64,000 nucleotides of DNA. It comes from Bacteroidales bacterium M2. GTDB lineage: Bacteria > Bacteroidota > Bacteroidia > Bacteroidales > Muribaculaceae. Below are positions 35,009 through 43,809 of this stretch, one piece after another. A program made the position numbers and the translations under genes. Numbering within the stretch: the stretch's first letter is position 1; each line of letters opens with the position of its first letter. The stretch lies in assembly GCA_001689415.1 (NCBI GenBank), contig LUJM01000102.1, positions 6,988 to 70,987 of the forward strand, given 5' to 3'. The notes under the pieces were generated by a model. The model saw only the letters and a list, made by a program, of their open reading frames with translations, searched no databases and was not told where the DNA came from.

Positions 35009-36763
35009 TCACCGTATCACAACCTTGCTCGATGTCGAGCCCTGGCGGCGGATATATATACCGGGGGCGGCATTTTCGCAGTTTACCGGCCGGCCCTGCA
35101 GGTCGAAGTACTCAGCCGGGCAGTCGTTGTCGGAAGCTTCGATTTCCTCGACACCGCTGTACTGCGGAAGTGTATACTTAAAGAGTGAGCGATTTTGCGG
35201 AAGGGTATCACCAACCTGCAATCCGGGCATATAGTCTCCGGCACTGGAGTTATACGAGAAATAGACACTGGATATCAAACGATTATTTGAGTCGTAGCGC
35301 GGTATAATAAATACATCATTCTCGTCAGGATATATTATCATCGATACCGGACTCTTATCAGGAACAACACACAGAGGCAGTGGCGCCCCATGACCGCCCG
35401 TAATATTCGACCAATTCAGTTTTAGTCGGACCGCCTGCTCCAAACACTCGAGCACCTCTATGTCATAAAGCTTATTGTCCTGATTATTATTGGTAAACGC
35501 GCACGAAACCAAGCAACCGGCAGGAATATCTACATTCGACAGCGAGCAATCTTCAAACGCCGACATTCCAATATTCCGAAGTGTCGAAGGCAGTTCGATA
35601 GAACTTAGCGATTTACAGCCCTTGAATGCCCTTGCGCCGAGTGCCTCCAGATTCGACGGCAACACTACATTTTCAAGCGAGGTGCAATCTGCAAATGTAT
35701 AGTTAAGCTGACTTAGATTCTCGGGAAATTTGACTTCGACAAGTTCCGGGCAGTTGTCAAACGACAACCTTAAACCGGGTACTGATACAGCCGAAAGGTC
35801 TACCGAGGTCAGTGTCTCGCAATTGTCAAGACCGACTGTACCATAGGTTGCAGTCAGCGACGACGGAAATGTGACCGACGTAACAAGGCAACCCTTGAAC
35901 GCTTCCTCTGAAATCAATTCTACAGCCATATCTGCATCATTAATCACAACCTTTTCGGGTATGACGATATCGCCCGACGTGGTGGCTGGATTCTGGCTCG
36001 AAAGCATGGCTCGGCCTCCCCAGACTACATAGTTGAAACCGCCTACGGTATAAAAATCCGAGCCTTGGCCTACCAACGGACTTAATCGCATACCCACCAC
36101 ATAGCCGTTGATTTCCACATACATCATTACGGCCAAATAACCGGCGTTGAGTTCTGTCACGCCACAATGAAGCCCATCTGTTGTAAAGAAATCCTTGCCG
36201 AGCTTAAATGTACCGTCCGCATCGGGGGTAATCCGTTCGGGTTCCGAATCCGCTGTAAGGAGGAAGGGTGTCAGACGATTGCCGTCGGGACCATAGACAT
36301 TGAATTTCGACAGACGTATTGAACTACTGTCGATTCCTTTGTTCACTATTAAGTCTACACAGGCTCCACGGCCGTCAAGGCTGATTGTCGAGGAGTAATA
36401 ATTACTCTCTGCAGCCTGAATGCCACACATCAGATTAATGCGCTCGAGCTTCTCGACATCTCTTAGATAAATGGGAGTGTTTAATCTGGCGTTCTGCCAG
36501 CCGTCGGCAAGTGTAAATTCGCTGATTTCGCTTCCCTGCAAAAAATTAGAGGATAAGCGCACAGAATACACAACATTATCTAATGTGATTTGCGGAACAA
36601 GGGTAAAAGCCCCTGTGTACTCGCCCGACTGAGGTTTTACGGCTGTTGCTGTCGACCCCGACAACTCATAGTACACGCCATCGACTTCGACTGTTTGGGC
36701 GGTGACTGCCATGGAGTACATCATTACTCCGGCTGCGAGAATCTTACGTAAATTTACTTTCAT
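35009..36763 (-). CDS. BspA-like leucine-rich repeat surface protein with sorting tail
   Basis: 584 residues with a signal peptide (MKVNLRKILAAGVMMYSMAVTAQ). The middle (about 265-410) has BspA/LRR_5-type repeats of about 22 residues: SEEAFKGCLVTSVTFPSSL, LEALGARAFKGCKSLSSIEL, LRNIGMSAFEDCSLSNVDIP. The C-terminus (YFDLQGRPV...GIYIRRQGSTSSKVVIR) is the short sorting signal widespread in Bacteroidales secreted proteins. Members of this class bind host or dietary ligands; the ligand here is unknown. Upstream on the same strand lies a candidate structured RNA, which might instead be part of its leader. Confidence 0.85.
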   Translation of the reverse strand: MKVNLRKILAAGVMMYSMAVTAQTVEVDGVYYELSGSTATAVKPQSGEYTGAFTLVPQITLDNVVYSVRLSSNFLQGSEISEFTLADGWQNARLNTPIYLRDVEKLERINLMCGIQAAESNYYSSTISLDGRGACVDLIVNKGIDSSSIRLSKFNVYGPDGNRLTPFLLTADSEPERITPDADGTFKLGKDFFTTDGLHCGVTELNAGYLAVMMYVEINGYVVGMRLSPLVGQGSDFYTVGGFNYVVWGGRAMLSSQNPATTSGDIVIPEKVVINDADMAVELISEEAFKGCLVTSVTFPSSLTATYGTVGLDNCETLTSVDLSAVSVPGLRLSFDNCPELVEVKFPENLSQLNYTFADCTSLENVVLPSNLEALGARAFKGCKSLSSIELPSTLRNIGMSAFEDCSLSNVDIPAGCLVSCAFTNNNQDNKLYDIEVLECLEQAVRLKLNWSNITGGHGAPLPLCVVPDKSPVSMIIYPDENDVFIIPRYDSNNRLISSVYFSYNSSAGDYMPGLQVGDTLPQNRSLFKYTLPQYSGVEEIEASDNDCPAEYFDLQGRPVNCENAAPGIYIRRQGSTSSKVVIR

Positions 36764-36959
36764 ATATTGTTTTTATTAGGGTAAACCATTTTGGAGCCAA
36801 TCTGTCTCTATAGCCCTAATCAACCCTAACAAAATCCATATGCGGCCTCAAGGCCTTGGCTCAATCGGCGTGATACTGCTATGTATACGGTATTAAAAAA
36901 AACCTACCGTCAAGGGGTGTATCGAATACGTCGACTATCCGGAGAATTAATAGATGATT

Positions 36960-37255
36960 AGAAAAAATATAGCGAAGGCCCATTGATGCTCGTTCCGCTC
37001 GCATGGCATCTGGCTAACCGCTATAGTGAAACGGGCAAGAATAGACCTACGCTTATATTCAAACCCGCACTCCGCACCTTGTCGACGTAGGTATACGACC
37101 ACAAGGTGCGGGGACTGCGGTGTTCGCGCATTACACGTAGCCTCTATCTTGCTCTGCCCGGACCATAGCTGCTCGAAACTGCCAGATTTCTGCGAACCGC
37201 GGACAAAGCGCAATAAACGCTTTTATCATATGTCTACAGGTGTCACGACACCTGT
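36960..37255 (-). ncRNA. Candidate structured non-coding RNA, about 295 nt
   Basis: A full consensus promoter points leftward into this segment and predicts a start at about 37256. The RNA would begin with a perfect hairpin ACAGGTGTC/GACACCTGT (37236-37255), then AAAGCG/CGCTTT (37205-37223), GTGT/ACAC (37120-37136), a 10-bp stem CGCACCTTGT/ACAAGGTGCG (37073-37110), and a final imperfect hairpin followed by T6 (36962-36967). No open frame of note on this strand. I find none of the landmarks of RNase P RNA, tmRNA or SRP RNA. It could be a 6S-like RNA, a Bacteroidales-specific RNA or an extended leader of the LRR gene; undecided. Confidence 0.5.
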
Positions 37256-37261
37256 CTCCGG

Positions 37262-37293
37262 CAAAGGTAGGCAATTTAATTCGTACCACCAAA
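37262..37293 (-). promoter_or_regulatory. Promoter of candidate structured RNA
   Basis: Minus strand: TTTG (37290-37293), exactly 20 bases, TACCTTTG (37262-37269). The first predicted hairpin begins six to seven bases downstream. Confidence 0.75.
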
Positions 37294-37324
37294 CGCACAG
37301 CATGTTAATAATCATTAACACAAA

Positions 37325-37357
37325 AAAGCCTCGCCGTGTAATTCACGACGAGGCTTT
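37325..37357 (-). terminator. Terminator of tRNA-Cys
   Basis: AAAGCCTCG pairs with CGAGGCTTT; on the minus strand it ends in a T-run, three bases past the tRNA 3' end. Confidence 0.8.
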
Positions 37358-37360
37358 GTG

Positions 37361-37431
37361 AGGTACCAAGCAGAATCGAACTGCTGTGCTCGGTTTTGCA
37401 GACCGATGCCTAACCACTCGGCCATGGTACC
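37361..37431 (-). tRNA. tRNA-Cys (anticodon GCA)
   Basis: 71-nt cloverleaf on the minus strand: acceptor GGTACCA/TGGTACC, anticodon arm TCGGT/ACCGA with loop CTGCAAA (GCA), T-arm AGCAG/CTGCT around TTCGATT, and discriminator T as expected for cysteine. CCA not encoded. Confidence 0.96.
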
Positions 37432-37446
37432 ATGGGTTTTGCGGTG

Positions 37447-37478
37447 CAAAGTTAAGGCAAATTTTCGACAAGTCCAAA
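37447..37478 (-). promoter_or_regulatory. Promoter of tRNA-Cys
   Basis: Minus strand: TTTG (37475-37478), 20 bases, TAACTTTG (37447-37454), with the same downstream TTTGCACCGCAAA as the tRNA-Asn promoter. Confidence 0.8.
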
Positions 37479-37540
37479 TTTTTATCACAATATTTTTCCT
37501 CAAGCAATCCGTACCGATCAACTAAACGCCAAAAAACACC

Positions 37541-39391
37541 CTACCACGACTGGCGCTGAGTTATTTCTTCGGGAAGGCGCGTCACATCATCGGTTGATAT
37601 AACGTGCAGGGCGATCGCGCGGGTCATTAATATATCATCATGATAACCGGCCTTGGCCCCGAACGACCCATTCGGCCTTTGCTCGTATACTGCATATTCA
37701 TTGCATGCCTCGTTGTCGCGCTCTATATAGCCGCCCTCGCGCACATACTCTATCAACCCGCCGATGAGCAATGCCTTGGTAGAGCGGTTGGTATGAAATC
37801 CGATATTCGACGTATACCGGTTGGTGCTTCGGTCAAATGTTCGACGGCGGTAAACATTAGGATATTGCTCGGCAAGCCTGTTGAGCACAAACAGATTTGA
37901 GTCCGACCCGCCGCCATAATCCTCGGTCTCAAAGGTGTTGCTCTCTATTATTAGCAACGCCTTGTTGTAGAACCGCGCCACGGCTGCACTCTTGCGGGCA
38001 AGCATATCATGGTCGATATGTCCGCGCCACTGCCCTACAAGCTCCGGAAGTGCCCCACGCGGGGCTTTAAAAACCGCTATAACCGAATAATCCGATTTCA
38101 CCGAACGCCCTCCTACGTCCACCGCAACAACATAGCGCATGCGCTTCAACGGCAATTCCCATACGGCAAACTGCCCTGCCCCGGCGATAAACCCGCCGCC
38201 TCGGTCATCGACATCGCCTACTGCTCCCGGATTCCGGCAACCCTTGCGCAGCCGCTCTACGCCCTCCATGCCAAACACTCCATTGCCACTGTTGAGGAAG
38301 GCCTCTACATCATCGGTCGGATACTCCGCATGCATTTGGTCTTCCGAGCCGTATTCCGCCGATTTTCGCCTATACCACCACAACTGGTCAAGCGAAAGGC
38401 CCAAATTCCACAGGCGCTTCTCATACTCGGTAAAGCTCGCCACGAATGCCGCTGGCTTACGTGGCTCAAGGCGGTAGATATCTATCTCATACCAGGGCAC
38501 AAACACCGCATGCTTGTCGCCGCGGCCTTCCTTGCAGCGCAGCCACTCGCTGTGGAAGTAATTACCGACACCGTTGGCCGTTGACTCGATAGCGATAAGG
38601 GTCTCGGGCATCAGCGCTATCGCTCCGCAAATAGCTCGTATAAAACCCTGGGGCGACCGCTGAGGAGTGCTGGGCCAGAACGCCGTCTCGCTCAGGTGGG
38701 CCATGGCGTAGTCGGCTCCGCGGACTGCATCCTGGTTCTCGCTCGACCCTATCGTCACCCTACAGCCGCGGCCCGCTATCTGACGAACGTTAGTCGATCG
38801 TTCATAGGGCTTGAACTGCGGCTGTTCGTCGCCCTCCCACAACTCTTGGGGATAATTGTCGAGCAACTTTGTATACATTCCTCGTATACCCGATGCGGCA
38901 TCCTTTACATGGGCGCAGATCAAGGAGTTCCAGTTACGGCGGCGGCACGATTGAATCCAACCCATATACATCTGTATCAGCGTCGAGCCGCCCCATTGCC
39001 TCGCCTTGAGAAGTATCAGCCTTATCGGCAGACCTGCAACTCGGTCGCGCTCCAGCACCGCCGCCACTCGGCGCTGCGGTGGGTTGAGGATAAAAGGTCC
39101 GTCGTGCTCGCTTGTCTTGATTTTAACTACCGCACAGGTTGCGCACCAATATTCGAAGTCGTGGCGGCAACGCAATCGCTGCCATTGGGCCTTGGTCATA
39201 CCGCTGCGTCGATAGTCGGGGTCTTCAATCATAGCCTTTGGCACATACACCCGCTTCCTGCCGTCGTGGCCGCCGAAAACCTCAACCCTTCGGCCAATAC
39301 ACCCGATACCCGCTACCGGGTCGTAAATAGTATCGCGAAACCGCTGGCGCAAATCATTAACTATCAGCTTTACAGCTACATCTTCATCCAT
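37541..39391 (-). CDS. Terminase large subunit-like ATPase/nuclease
   Basis: 616 residues with the architecture of a phage DNA-packaging motor. The ATPase half has a Walker A-like KARQWGGST (129-137), a Walker B region at YAMAHLSETAFW (228-239, with Ser before the Glu) and the coupling motif IESTANG (268-274). The RuvC-like nuclease half keeps all three acidic positions: Asp425 in VVAVDVGGRS, Glu483 in LLIIESNTF and Asp585/586 in GYHDDILMTRA. The start at 39391 is chosen because it overlaps the upstream gene's stop by eight bases; eleven more codons are open before it. No small terminase, portal, protease or capsid gene is nearby. Its only partner is the 803-residue protein upstream. Intact motifs suggest it still works. 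Confidence 0.85.
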   Translation of the reverse strand: MDEDVAVKLIVNDLRQRFRDTIYDPVAGIGCIGRRVEVFGGHDGRKRVYVPKAMIEDPDYRRSGMTKAQWQRLRCRHDFEYWCATCAVVKIKTSEHDGPFILNPPQRRVAAVLERDRVAGLPIRLILLKARQWGGSTLIQMYMGWIQSCRRRNWNSLICAHVKDAASGIRGMYTKLLDNYPQELWEGDEQPQFKPYERSTNVRQIAGRGCRVTIGSSENQDAVRGADYAMAHLSETAFWPSTPQRSPQGFIRAICGAIALMPETLIAIESTANGVGNYFHSEWLRCKEGRGDKHAVFVPWYEIDIYRLEPRKPAAFVASFTEYEKRLWNLGLSLDQLWWYRRKSAEYGSEDQMHAEYPTDDVEAFLNSGNGVFGMEGVERLRKGCRNPGAVGDVDDRGGGFIAGAGQFAVWELPLKRMRYVVAVDVGGRSVKSDYSVIAVFKAPRGALPELVGQWRGHIDHDMLARKSAAVARFYNKALLIIESNTFETEDYGGGSDSNLFVLNRLAEQYPNVYRRRTFDRSTNRYTSNIGFHTNRSTKALLIGGLIEYVREGGYIERDNEACNEYAVYEQRPNGSFGAKAGYHDDILMTRAIALHVISTDDVTRLPEEITQRQSW

Positions 39392-41795
39392 ATAACAACG
39401 TAAATGAGTCAAACACAAAATCATCGCTCACTCTGGCATCGAGGCTGATTTCCACCGACCTCACTTCTCGCGACACCAGGTTCATCACTACAGGCCCGGC
39501 AAGTACGCCCCTGAGCTGTGCCCGACGAATGAGCCAAGGCCTCAACCCCGTAACGCTGCGCCCTTGCACCGACAACGAGCCTTCTATCGTGCTCCCCTGC
39601 GCGGCCATGTGCACCCTATGCGCCCTTACCATGCCATATCTGTCCGACGGCTTAGCGATCAGCCGCAACCTCACATCTACAGCGCCGGGCATCTCAACTG
39701 CCGTGTCGTAGATTTTTCGACCGGCAAGCAGGTACAGACTGCCGAGGTGCATAAACCCTTCAGCCGACAGGGACGGATATTCGAATCGTCCGTAATCGAA
39801 GCGGCGGCAGTAAACATCGGCCTTTCCCTCCCGGCGCAATGCCCACAATTCGTCGCGAACACCGTCGTAGCCCACTGCTACATACTCATCGCTGTACGAC
39901 AATCGGCGTACAGCACCGTTGCGCGACAGACAGCTTATCCCGTTTCCGGCCACATACACTTCGCCGTCTTTTCCGACGGCAAGTGCGTCGGGTCGGTTGA
40001 CTCCGCTTGCAAGCAAGGTCCGCAAGCCTGTTGCCTTGCTGCCAAGGCTTATACCGGCACTGTAGATTGCATGGCGGCAGCCGATTGTAAACCTCGCTCG
40101 ACCGAAATCCCAAGCCTGTTCCGACCCGCTCCGCCCGGCTATCGCCACAACCTCACTTCCGGCATCGGCTGTGGCTATGATATCAAGCGGCCTCCCTACT
40201 CGGGCATAAGCTACCGTATCGCTGAATTCAACACTTTCTTCAGTTGCAGCAACGGTCACCGTCGGCGAGCATTCGGGCAGCGAAATAGGCTTCATCGATG
40301 GGTCGACGTACACTGCAAACCGACCCGAGGCTTCGGGGCTTAGCGCAAATGTTTGCTTATGGTTGCGGCCTTCGTGATAGTAAACAACCGTCATCTCGCG
40401 GGCATCGGGTGCCGGATAGCACAGCACAGGACCGAGCTTAACAGGCGCAAGACCGGCATATTCTTCCTTGCGTAACACACCCTTGTCGCCCTTGAAATAA
40501 ACCGCCGACACCGCTCGCCAACTACCCGACGACACTGCCGAGGCAAACGTCGCCAAGGGATAGCCCGGGTAGCGCAAGGACCTCACATTGCCCCATGCCA
40601 CAGCTCCCGAACATTCGGCAACTGCTGCCGCGCTAAAGCGGTGCGGGCGCTCAAGCATCACTCGCTTATAAGCTCTCGGCGACACCCCCTTGGCAAACAC
40701 TGCCTTTATACGCGCTGTGCAGTCCTCGGGGTCGACACGGCACGATATCTCGGGTACGACACTTCGGGCCTCGCCACCAAACGGGTCTTGGATTATGCAT
40801 ACGCGCTCCTCGAGCATCTCGATACGCGAAATCGCCTTGAGGATTATACTCCGGGCATTATTCCTGTACACGGTTCCAAGGCCTCGATGCCTACCCGGCA
40901 GGCCCACTCGCGCAAAAACCGACGACGACGAGTCGGCCCTGCCAAGCTGTGCCATACCCTCGCCCGCCGGGTCGTAGGGGTGAAACAATGGCGTCATCAA
41001 TATCTCGGCCTGGGCTACGCCGCTATCTGCCATTGACGGCAAAGCAAGTTCCACATGGTACGTCCCGGCCTTGAGATTGTAGGCATCGACAGTCGTTCGG
41101 TCCGACGAACCGAGCGCAACACTGTCGCAACACTGCGCTCCGCCGCTATGCGACACAAGCACCGGCGCGGATTCGAAAAGCACATTACCGCTCGCATCGA
41201 GCAGACGGTAACGCGCCAATGCCGGTTGCAAAAGCACCCCGGAGGCCGAAGCATCCGCGCACAGCCGCAGGTACGCCGCGCTTAGATCCCCGACAAGGGA
41301 CTCGCGGTCCTTTTTATCAAACAACCCCGTACTGTACGAGTGCGACAGAGTACGCCGGTCTACACCGGCCGTCAACTCCACATCATCCACACCATAGATA
41401 CTTATCGGTGGATAATCTTTTGAGGCAACCGTCACCTTGGGCTTGCCCTCGTCAATCTCGACAAGCGCCGCCCCTTGCTCGCACATCACGAGCCCATTGG
41501 CAGCAAGCGGCAACGAGCACCGGGCCTTGCCAGGCAACTCATTTTCAGATGCCATAAGCATGCCGTCGCTGTACTCTGCCAACGACGAGCCTTTCGACAC
41601 AAGCAGCCGGCCGTCAAGTTTGAGCTGTGGAGACCACCCAAGAGGCAACATCGACGACGACGGCATCTGCACAGGCTTCAGCACCACAGTTCCCGACGCA
41701 TCTCTATCAGGCCGCAGACCCACCACCGCAAGAGCTCCCCGTTCATTATCTACAAGGCTCGCGCCAAGGCGCAATTCATATTCCTTCTTTTTCAT
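39384..41795 (-). CDS. Unrecognised 803-residue protein coupled to terminase
   Basis: Starts at the ATG at 41795 (MKKKEYELRLGASLVDNER); no signal peptide and no membrane helix. Strand-rich throughout. A segment near residues 590-650 (GVNRPDALAVGKDGEVYVAG, then a run ending DELWALRREG) resembles NHL or beta-propeller blades, and the last ~120 residues look like a beta-sandwich. It overlaps the terminase start by eight bases, so the two form a translational unit. It could be a phage tail, neck or host-interaction protein, but I do not recognise a family and this is guesswork from position. GC content matches the chromosome, so it is not a recent AT-rich import. Confidence 0.75.
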   Translation of the reverse strand: MKKKEYELRLGASLVDNERGALAVVGLRPDRDASGTVVLKPVQMPSSSMLPLGWSPQLKLDGRLLVSKGSSLAEYSDGMLMASENELPGKARCSLPLAANGLVMCEQGAALVEIDEGKPKVTVASKDYPPISIYGVDDVELTAGVDRRTLSHSYSTGLFDKKDRESLVGDLSAAYLRLCADASASGVLLQPALARYRLLDASGNVLFESAPVLVSHSGGAQCCDSVALGSSDRTTVDAYNLKAGTYHVELALPSMADSGVAQAEILMTPLFHPYDPAGEGMAQLGRADSSSSVFARVGLPGRHRGLGTVYRNNARSIILKAISRIEMLEERVCIIQDPFGGEARSVVPEISCRVDPEDCTARIKAVFAKGVSPRAYKRVMLERPHRFSAAAVAECSGAVAWGNVRSLRYPGYPLATFASAVSSGSWRAVSAVYFKGDKGVLRKEEYAGLAPVKLGPVLCYPAPDAREMTVVYYHEGRNHKQTFALSPEASGRFAVYVDPSMKPISLPECSPTVTVAATEESVEFSDTVAYARVGRPLDIIATADAGSEVVAIAGRSGSEQAWDFGRARFTIGCRHAIYSAGISLGSKATGLRTLLASGVNRPDALAVGKDGEVYVAGNGISCLSRNGAVRRLSYSDEYVAVGYDGVRDELWALRREGKADVYCRRFDYGRFEYPSLSAEGFMHLGSLYLLAGRKIYDTAVEMPGAVDVRLRLIAKPSDRYGMVRAHRVHMAAQGSTIEGSLSVQGRSVTGLRPWLIRRAQLRGVLAGPVVMNLVSREVRSVEISLDARVSDDFVFDSFTLLYG

Positions 41796-41870
41796 AGTAG
41801 TAGCATTATTCGACACTGCAAAATTAGCCCCGCGCCAATACGCAGTATCATCCAAATTTCAAAACCATGA

Positions 41871-41913
41871 AAAAAAGCCTCGGGCGCCTGACTCAAATCA
41901 AGCGCCCGAGGCT
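41871..41913 (-). terminator. Strong terminator upstream of the terminase pair
   Basis: AGCCTCGGGCGC and GCGCCCGAGGCT form a perfect 12-bp stem; on the minus strand it runs into six or more T. It insulates the 803-residue gene from transcription coming through hflX. Confidence 0.85.
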
Positions 41914-41965
41914 ATGAATATCAGTAAATTAAACTAATCGTTTGGCAGAAAGCAATATTTCCGTT

Positions 41966-42038
41966 CCCGGCATTACGAAGTTTGCCGGGGTATATCTCTC
42001 CTAAGTCGATTAGTGTCGAAGACACTACCCATTAAACC
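41966..42038. repeat. Intergenic repeat, family 1, copy B
   Basis: Same hairpin pair as 32741-32817: CCCGGCATTACGAAGTTTGC, then GATTAGTGTCGAAGACACTA and CCCATTA, with diverged sequence between. Confidence 0.65.
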
Positions 42039-42050
42039 GCGAGGAAATGA

Positions 42051-42142
42051 CAGGAGCTTATCTCTCTGACACAAGCCACAGACAGCACTAATCCACAGAT
42101 TATCAACATCCTATCCACCCCACTCTCGTAGGGTCGCGGCAT
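42051..42142. repeat. Intergenic repeat, family 2, diverged copy C
   Basis: Begins AGGAGCTTATCTCTCTGACA and ends CTCTCGTAGGGTCGCGGCAT; matches copies A and B at both ends but differs in the middle. Confidence 0.55.
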
Positions 42143-42148
42143 AATGCT

Positions 42149-42274
42149 GTTTATTTAAGGAGAAAGAGTGTCAGCGATAGGAGCTTGGCTCTCCGAGACA
42201 AGCCTCGGTCAGGCGATGCTAACTTGCAGATAGTCAACATTCTATCCAGTCGTCCTCTCGTAGGGTCGCGGCAT
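42149..42274. repeat. Intergenic repeat, family 2, copy B
   Basis: Close to 32412-32537: GAAAGAGTG, AGCTTGGCTCTCCGAGACAA, GGCGATGC and the same CTCTCGTAGGGTCGCGGCAT end, which here is also the left arm of the inverted-repeat element. Confidence 0.65.
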
Positions 42275-42441
42275 GCCGCGACCGGGTGTCGGAAGTATTG
42301 TTATTGATAATCAGTGTATTACATGTCGCAAAATATGTGAAACAAGATAATATTTGCGTCCATTGTGATTTAATAACATGTTGATATTCAATGAATAAAT
42401 GTACTTCTACCCGGTCGCGGCATGCCGCGACCCTACGAGAG
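42255..42441. mobile_element. MITE-like element with perfect 33-bp inverted repeats
   Basis: Left arm 42255-42287 is the exact reverse complement of the right arm 42409-42441. Each arm contains the 20-bp palindrome GGTCGCGGCATGCCGCGACC. The 121-bp core is AT-rich and non-coding. The architecture fits a miniature inverted-repeat element or a large folded RNA/DNA structure; no transposase is present in the window. Confidence 0.55.
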
Positions 42442-42555
42442 TCGGGGGGCGGAGAAGCCCTTAAGTTAACAGCATTGGGTTGCAAAAGCAATTACCTAAA
42501 CCTTAAACCCAAACCTTAAACCGGGTTTCAACGAAAAAACCGGGTTTTAACACCA

Positions 42556-43776
42556 CTACTCGTCGTAGTGCTGATACAGAAGATCGTTGTAGGGGAAGCG
42601 GGCGAGGTGGATTTCGCGGGCCATGGTATAAAGCTTGGCCTTGAGTTCGTCGATGTTGGTGCCTTTTCGTGCGCTGATAAACACGCAGTTATCCTTCATC
42701 TTGGCCATCCACGATGACTTAAGCTCGTCCAGTGTGATGTTGCACTTCTGGCGCGGGGTCAGGTCATCATCATCCTTAGGGCTGTAGGTATACGCATCAA
42801 TCTTATTGAAAACAAGCAGCATAGGCTTGTCTGCACCGTTGCATACCTCGCGGAGAGTACGGTCCACAACCTCGATTTGCTCTTCGAAATTAGGATGCGA
42901 GATATCCACCACATGCACCAGGATGTCGGCCTCGCGAACCTCGTCGAGAGTCGATTTGAACGAATCTACAAGGTGCGTCGGCAATTTGCGGATAAAACCT
43001 ACTGTATCGGTCAGCAAGAAAGGCAGGTTGTCAATAACCACCTTGCGCACTGTGGTATCAAGGGTCGCAAATAGTTTGTTTTCTGCAAATACATCACTCT
43101 TGCTCAGCAAGTTCATCAAGGTCGATTTGCCAACGTTGGTATATCCTACAAGTGCCACTCGAGTGAGCTTGCCTCGGTTCTTGCGCTGCACCGCTTTCTG
43201 GCGGTCGATAGCCGCGAGTTCCTGTTTAAGAAGCGATATGCGGTTGAGGATGATACGGCGGTCGGTCTCGATCTGGGTCTCACCGGGGCCGCGCATACCG
43301 ATACCGCCTCGCTGGCGTTCGAGGTGCGTCCACATGCGCGTAAGACGTGGCAGAAGGTACTGATACTGTGCCAGTTCGACCTGCGTCTTTGCATTTGCTG
43401 TCTGTGCGCGGTTGGCAAAAATGTCGAGAATCAGCGACGTGCGGTCGAGGATTTTAACCCCGAGCTCTCGCTCTATATTGAGTACCTGCTTGCTGGTGAG
43501 GTCGTCGTCGAAGATTGCCATGCTTATGTCGCCGCAATCCTCGATATATTGCTTTATTTCTTCGAGTTTGCCTTTTCCTACAAACGTGCGAGGATTGGGG
43601 TAGTCGAGACGCTGCGTAAATGTGCGCACGGTCTCTGCACCGGCAGTATCGGCCAGAAATGCCAGCTCGGCCAGATATTCAGTCGACTTTACCTCGTCCT
43701 GTTGCGGTGTTACCAGACCCACAAGTACCGCCTTTTCGGGTTCGGCCTGTTGTGCTATATTTATTGTCTGTTTCAT
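42556..43776 (-). CDS. hflX: Ribosome-associated GTPase HflX
   Basis: 406-residue GTPase that splits stalled or inactive ribosomes. N-terminal HflX domain (about 1-195) includes NPRTFVGKGKLEEI and the Gly-rich ERQRGGIGMRGPGETQIETD region; the G domain has GYTNVGKST (about 215-223), DTVGFIRKLP and NKID. Downstream of the acyl-CoA synthetase gene with a 33-bp gap, so likely co-transcribed with it. Confidence 0.96.
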   Translation of the reverse strand: MKQTINIAQQAEPEKAVLVGLVTPQQDEVKSTEYLAELAFLADTAGAETVRTFTQRLDYPNPRTFVGKGKLEEIKQYIEDCGDISMAIFDDDLTSKQVLNIERELGVKILDRTSLILDIFANRAQTANAKTQVELAQYQYLLPRLTRMWTHLERQRGGIGMRGPGETQIETDRRIILNRISLLKQELAAIDRQKAVQRKNRGKLTRVALVGYTNVGKSTLMNLLSKSDVFAENKLFATLDTTVRKVVIDNLPFLLTDTVGFIRKLPTHLVDSFKSTLDEVREADILVHVVDISHPNFEEQIEVVDRTLREVCNGADKPMLLVFNKIDAYTYSPKDDDDLTPRQKCNITLDELKSSWMAKMKDNCVFISARKGTNIDELKAKLYTMAREIHLARFPYNDLLYQHYDE

Positions 43777-43809
43777 TGTAAGGGAAAAACTTTTGTCGAT
43801 ATGTTTCTA

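Larger units (their letters stand above)
36764..37360. other. 597-bp non-coding spacer upstream of LRR gene
   Basis: No credible coding sequence. It holds a GGCC-rich inverted repeat (near 36842-36860), the candidate structured RNA with its own promoter, and the terminator of tRNA-Cys. Confidence 0.6.
41796..42555. other. 760-bp non-coding repeat zone
   Basis: No gene seen. It contains a terminator hairpin (41871-41913), one copy of intergenic repeat family 1, two of family 2, the 187-bp inverted-repeat element at 42255-42441, and tandem ACCGGGTTT-type repeats (about 42500-42548) after the end of hflX. Confidence 0.65.

Noticed and set aside
36960..37255. RNase P RNA, tmRNA or SRP RNA
   Set aside because: Neither the GAGGAAAGTCC/ACAGA core of RNase P, the tRNA-like ends of tmRNA nor the GGAAGGAAGC-type SRP loop could be found.
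37541..41795. A prophage
   Set aside because: Only a terminase and one unknown protein are present; no integrase, portal, capsid, tail or lysis gene, and the flanks are ordinary chromosomal genes.
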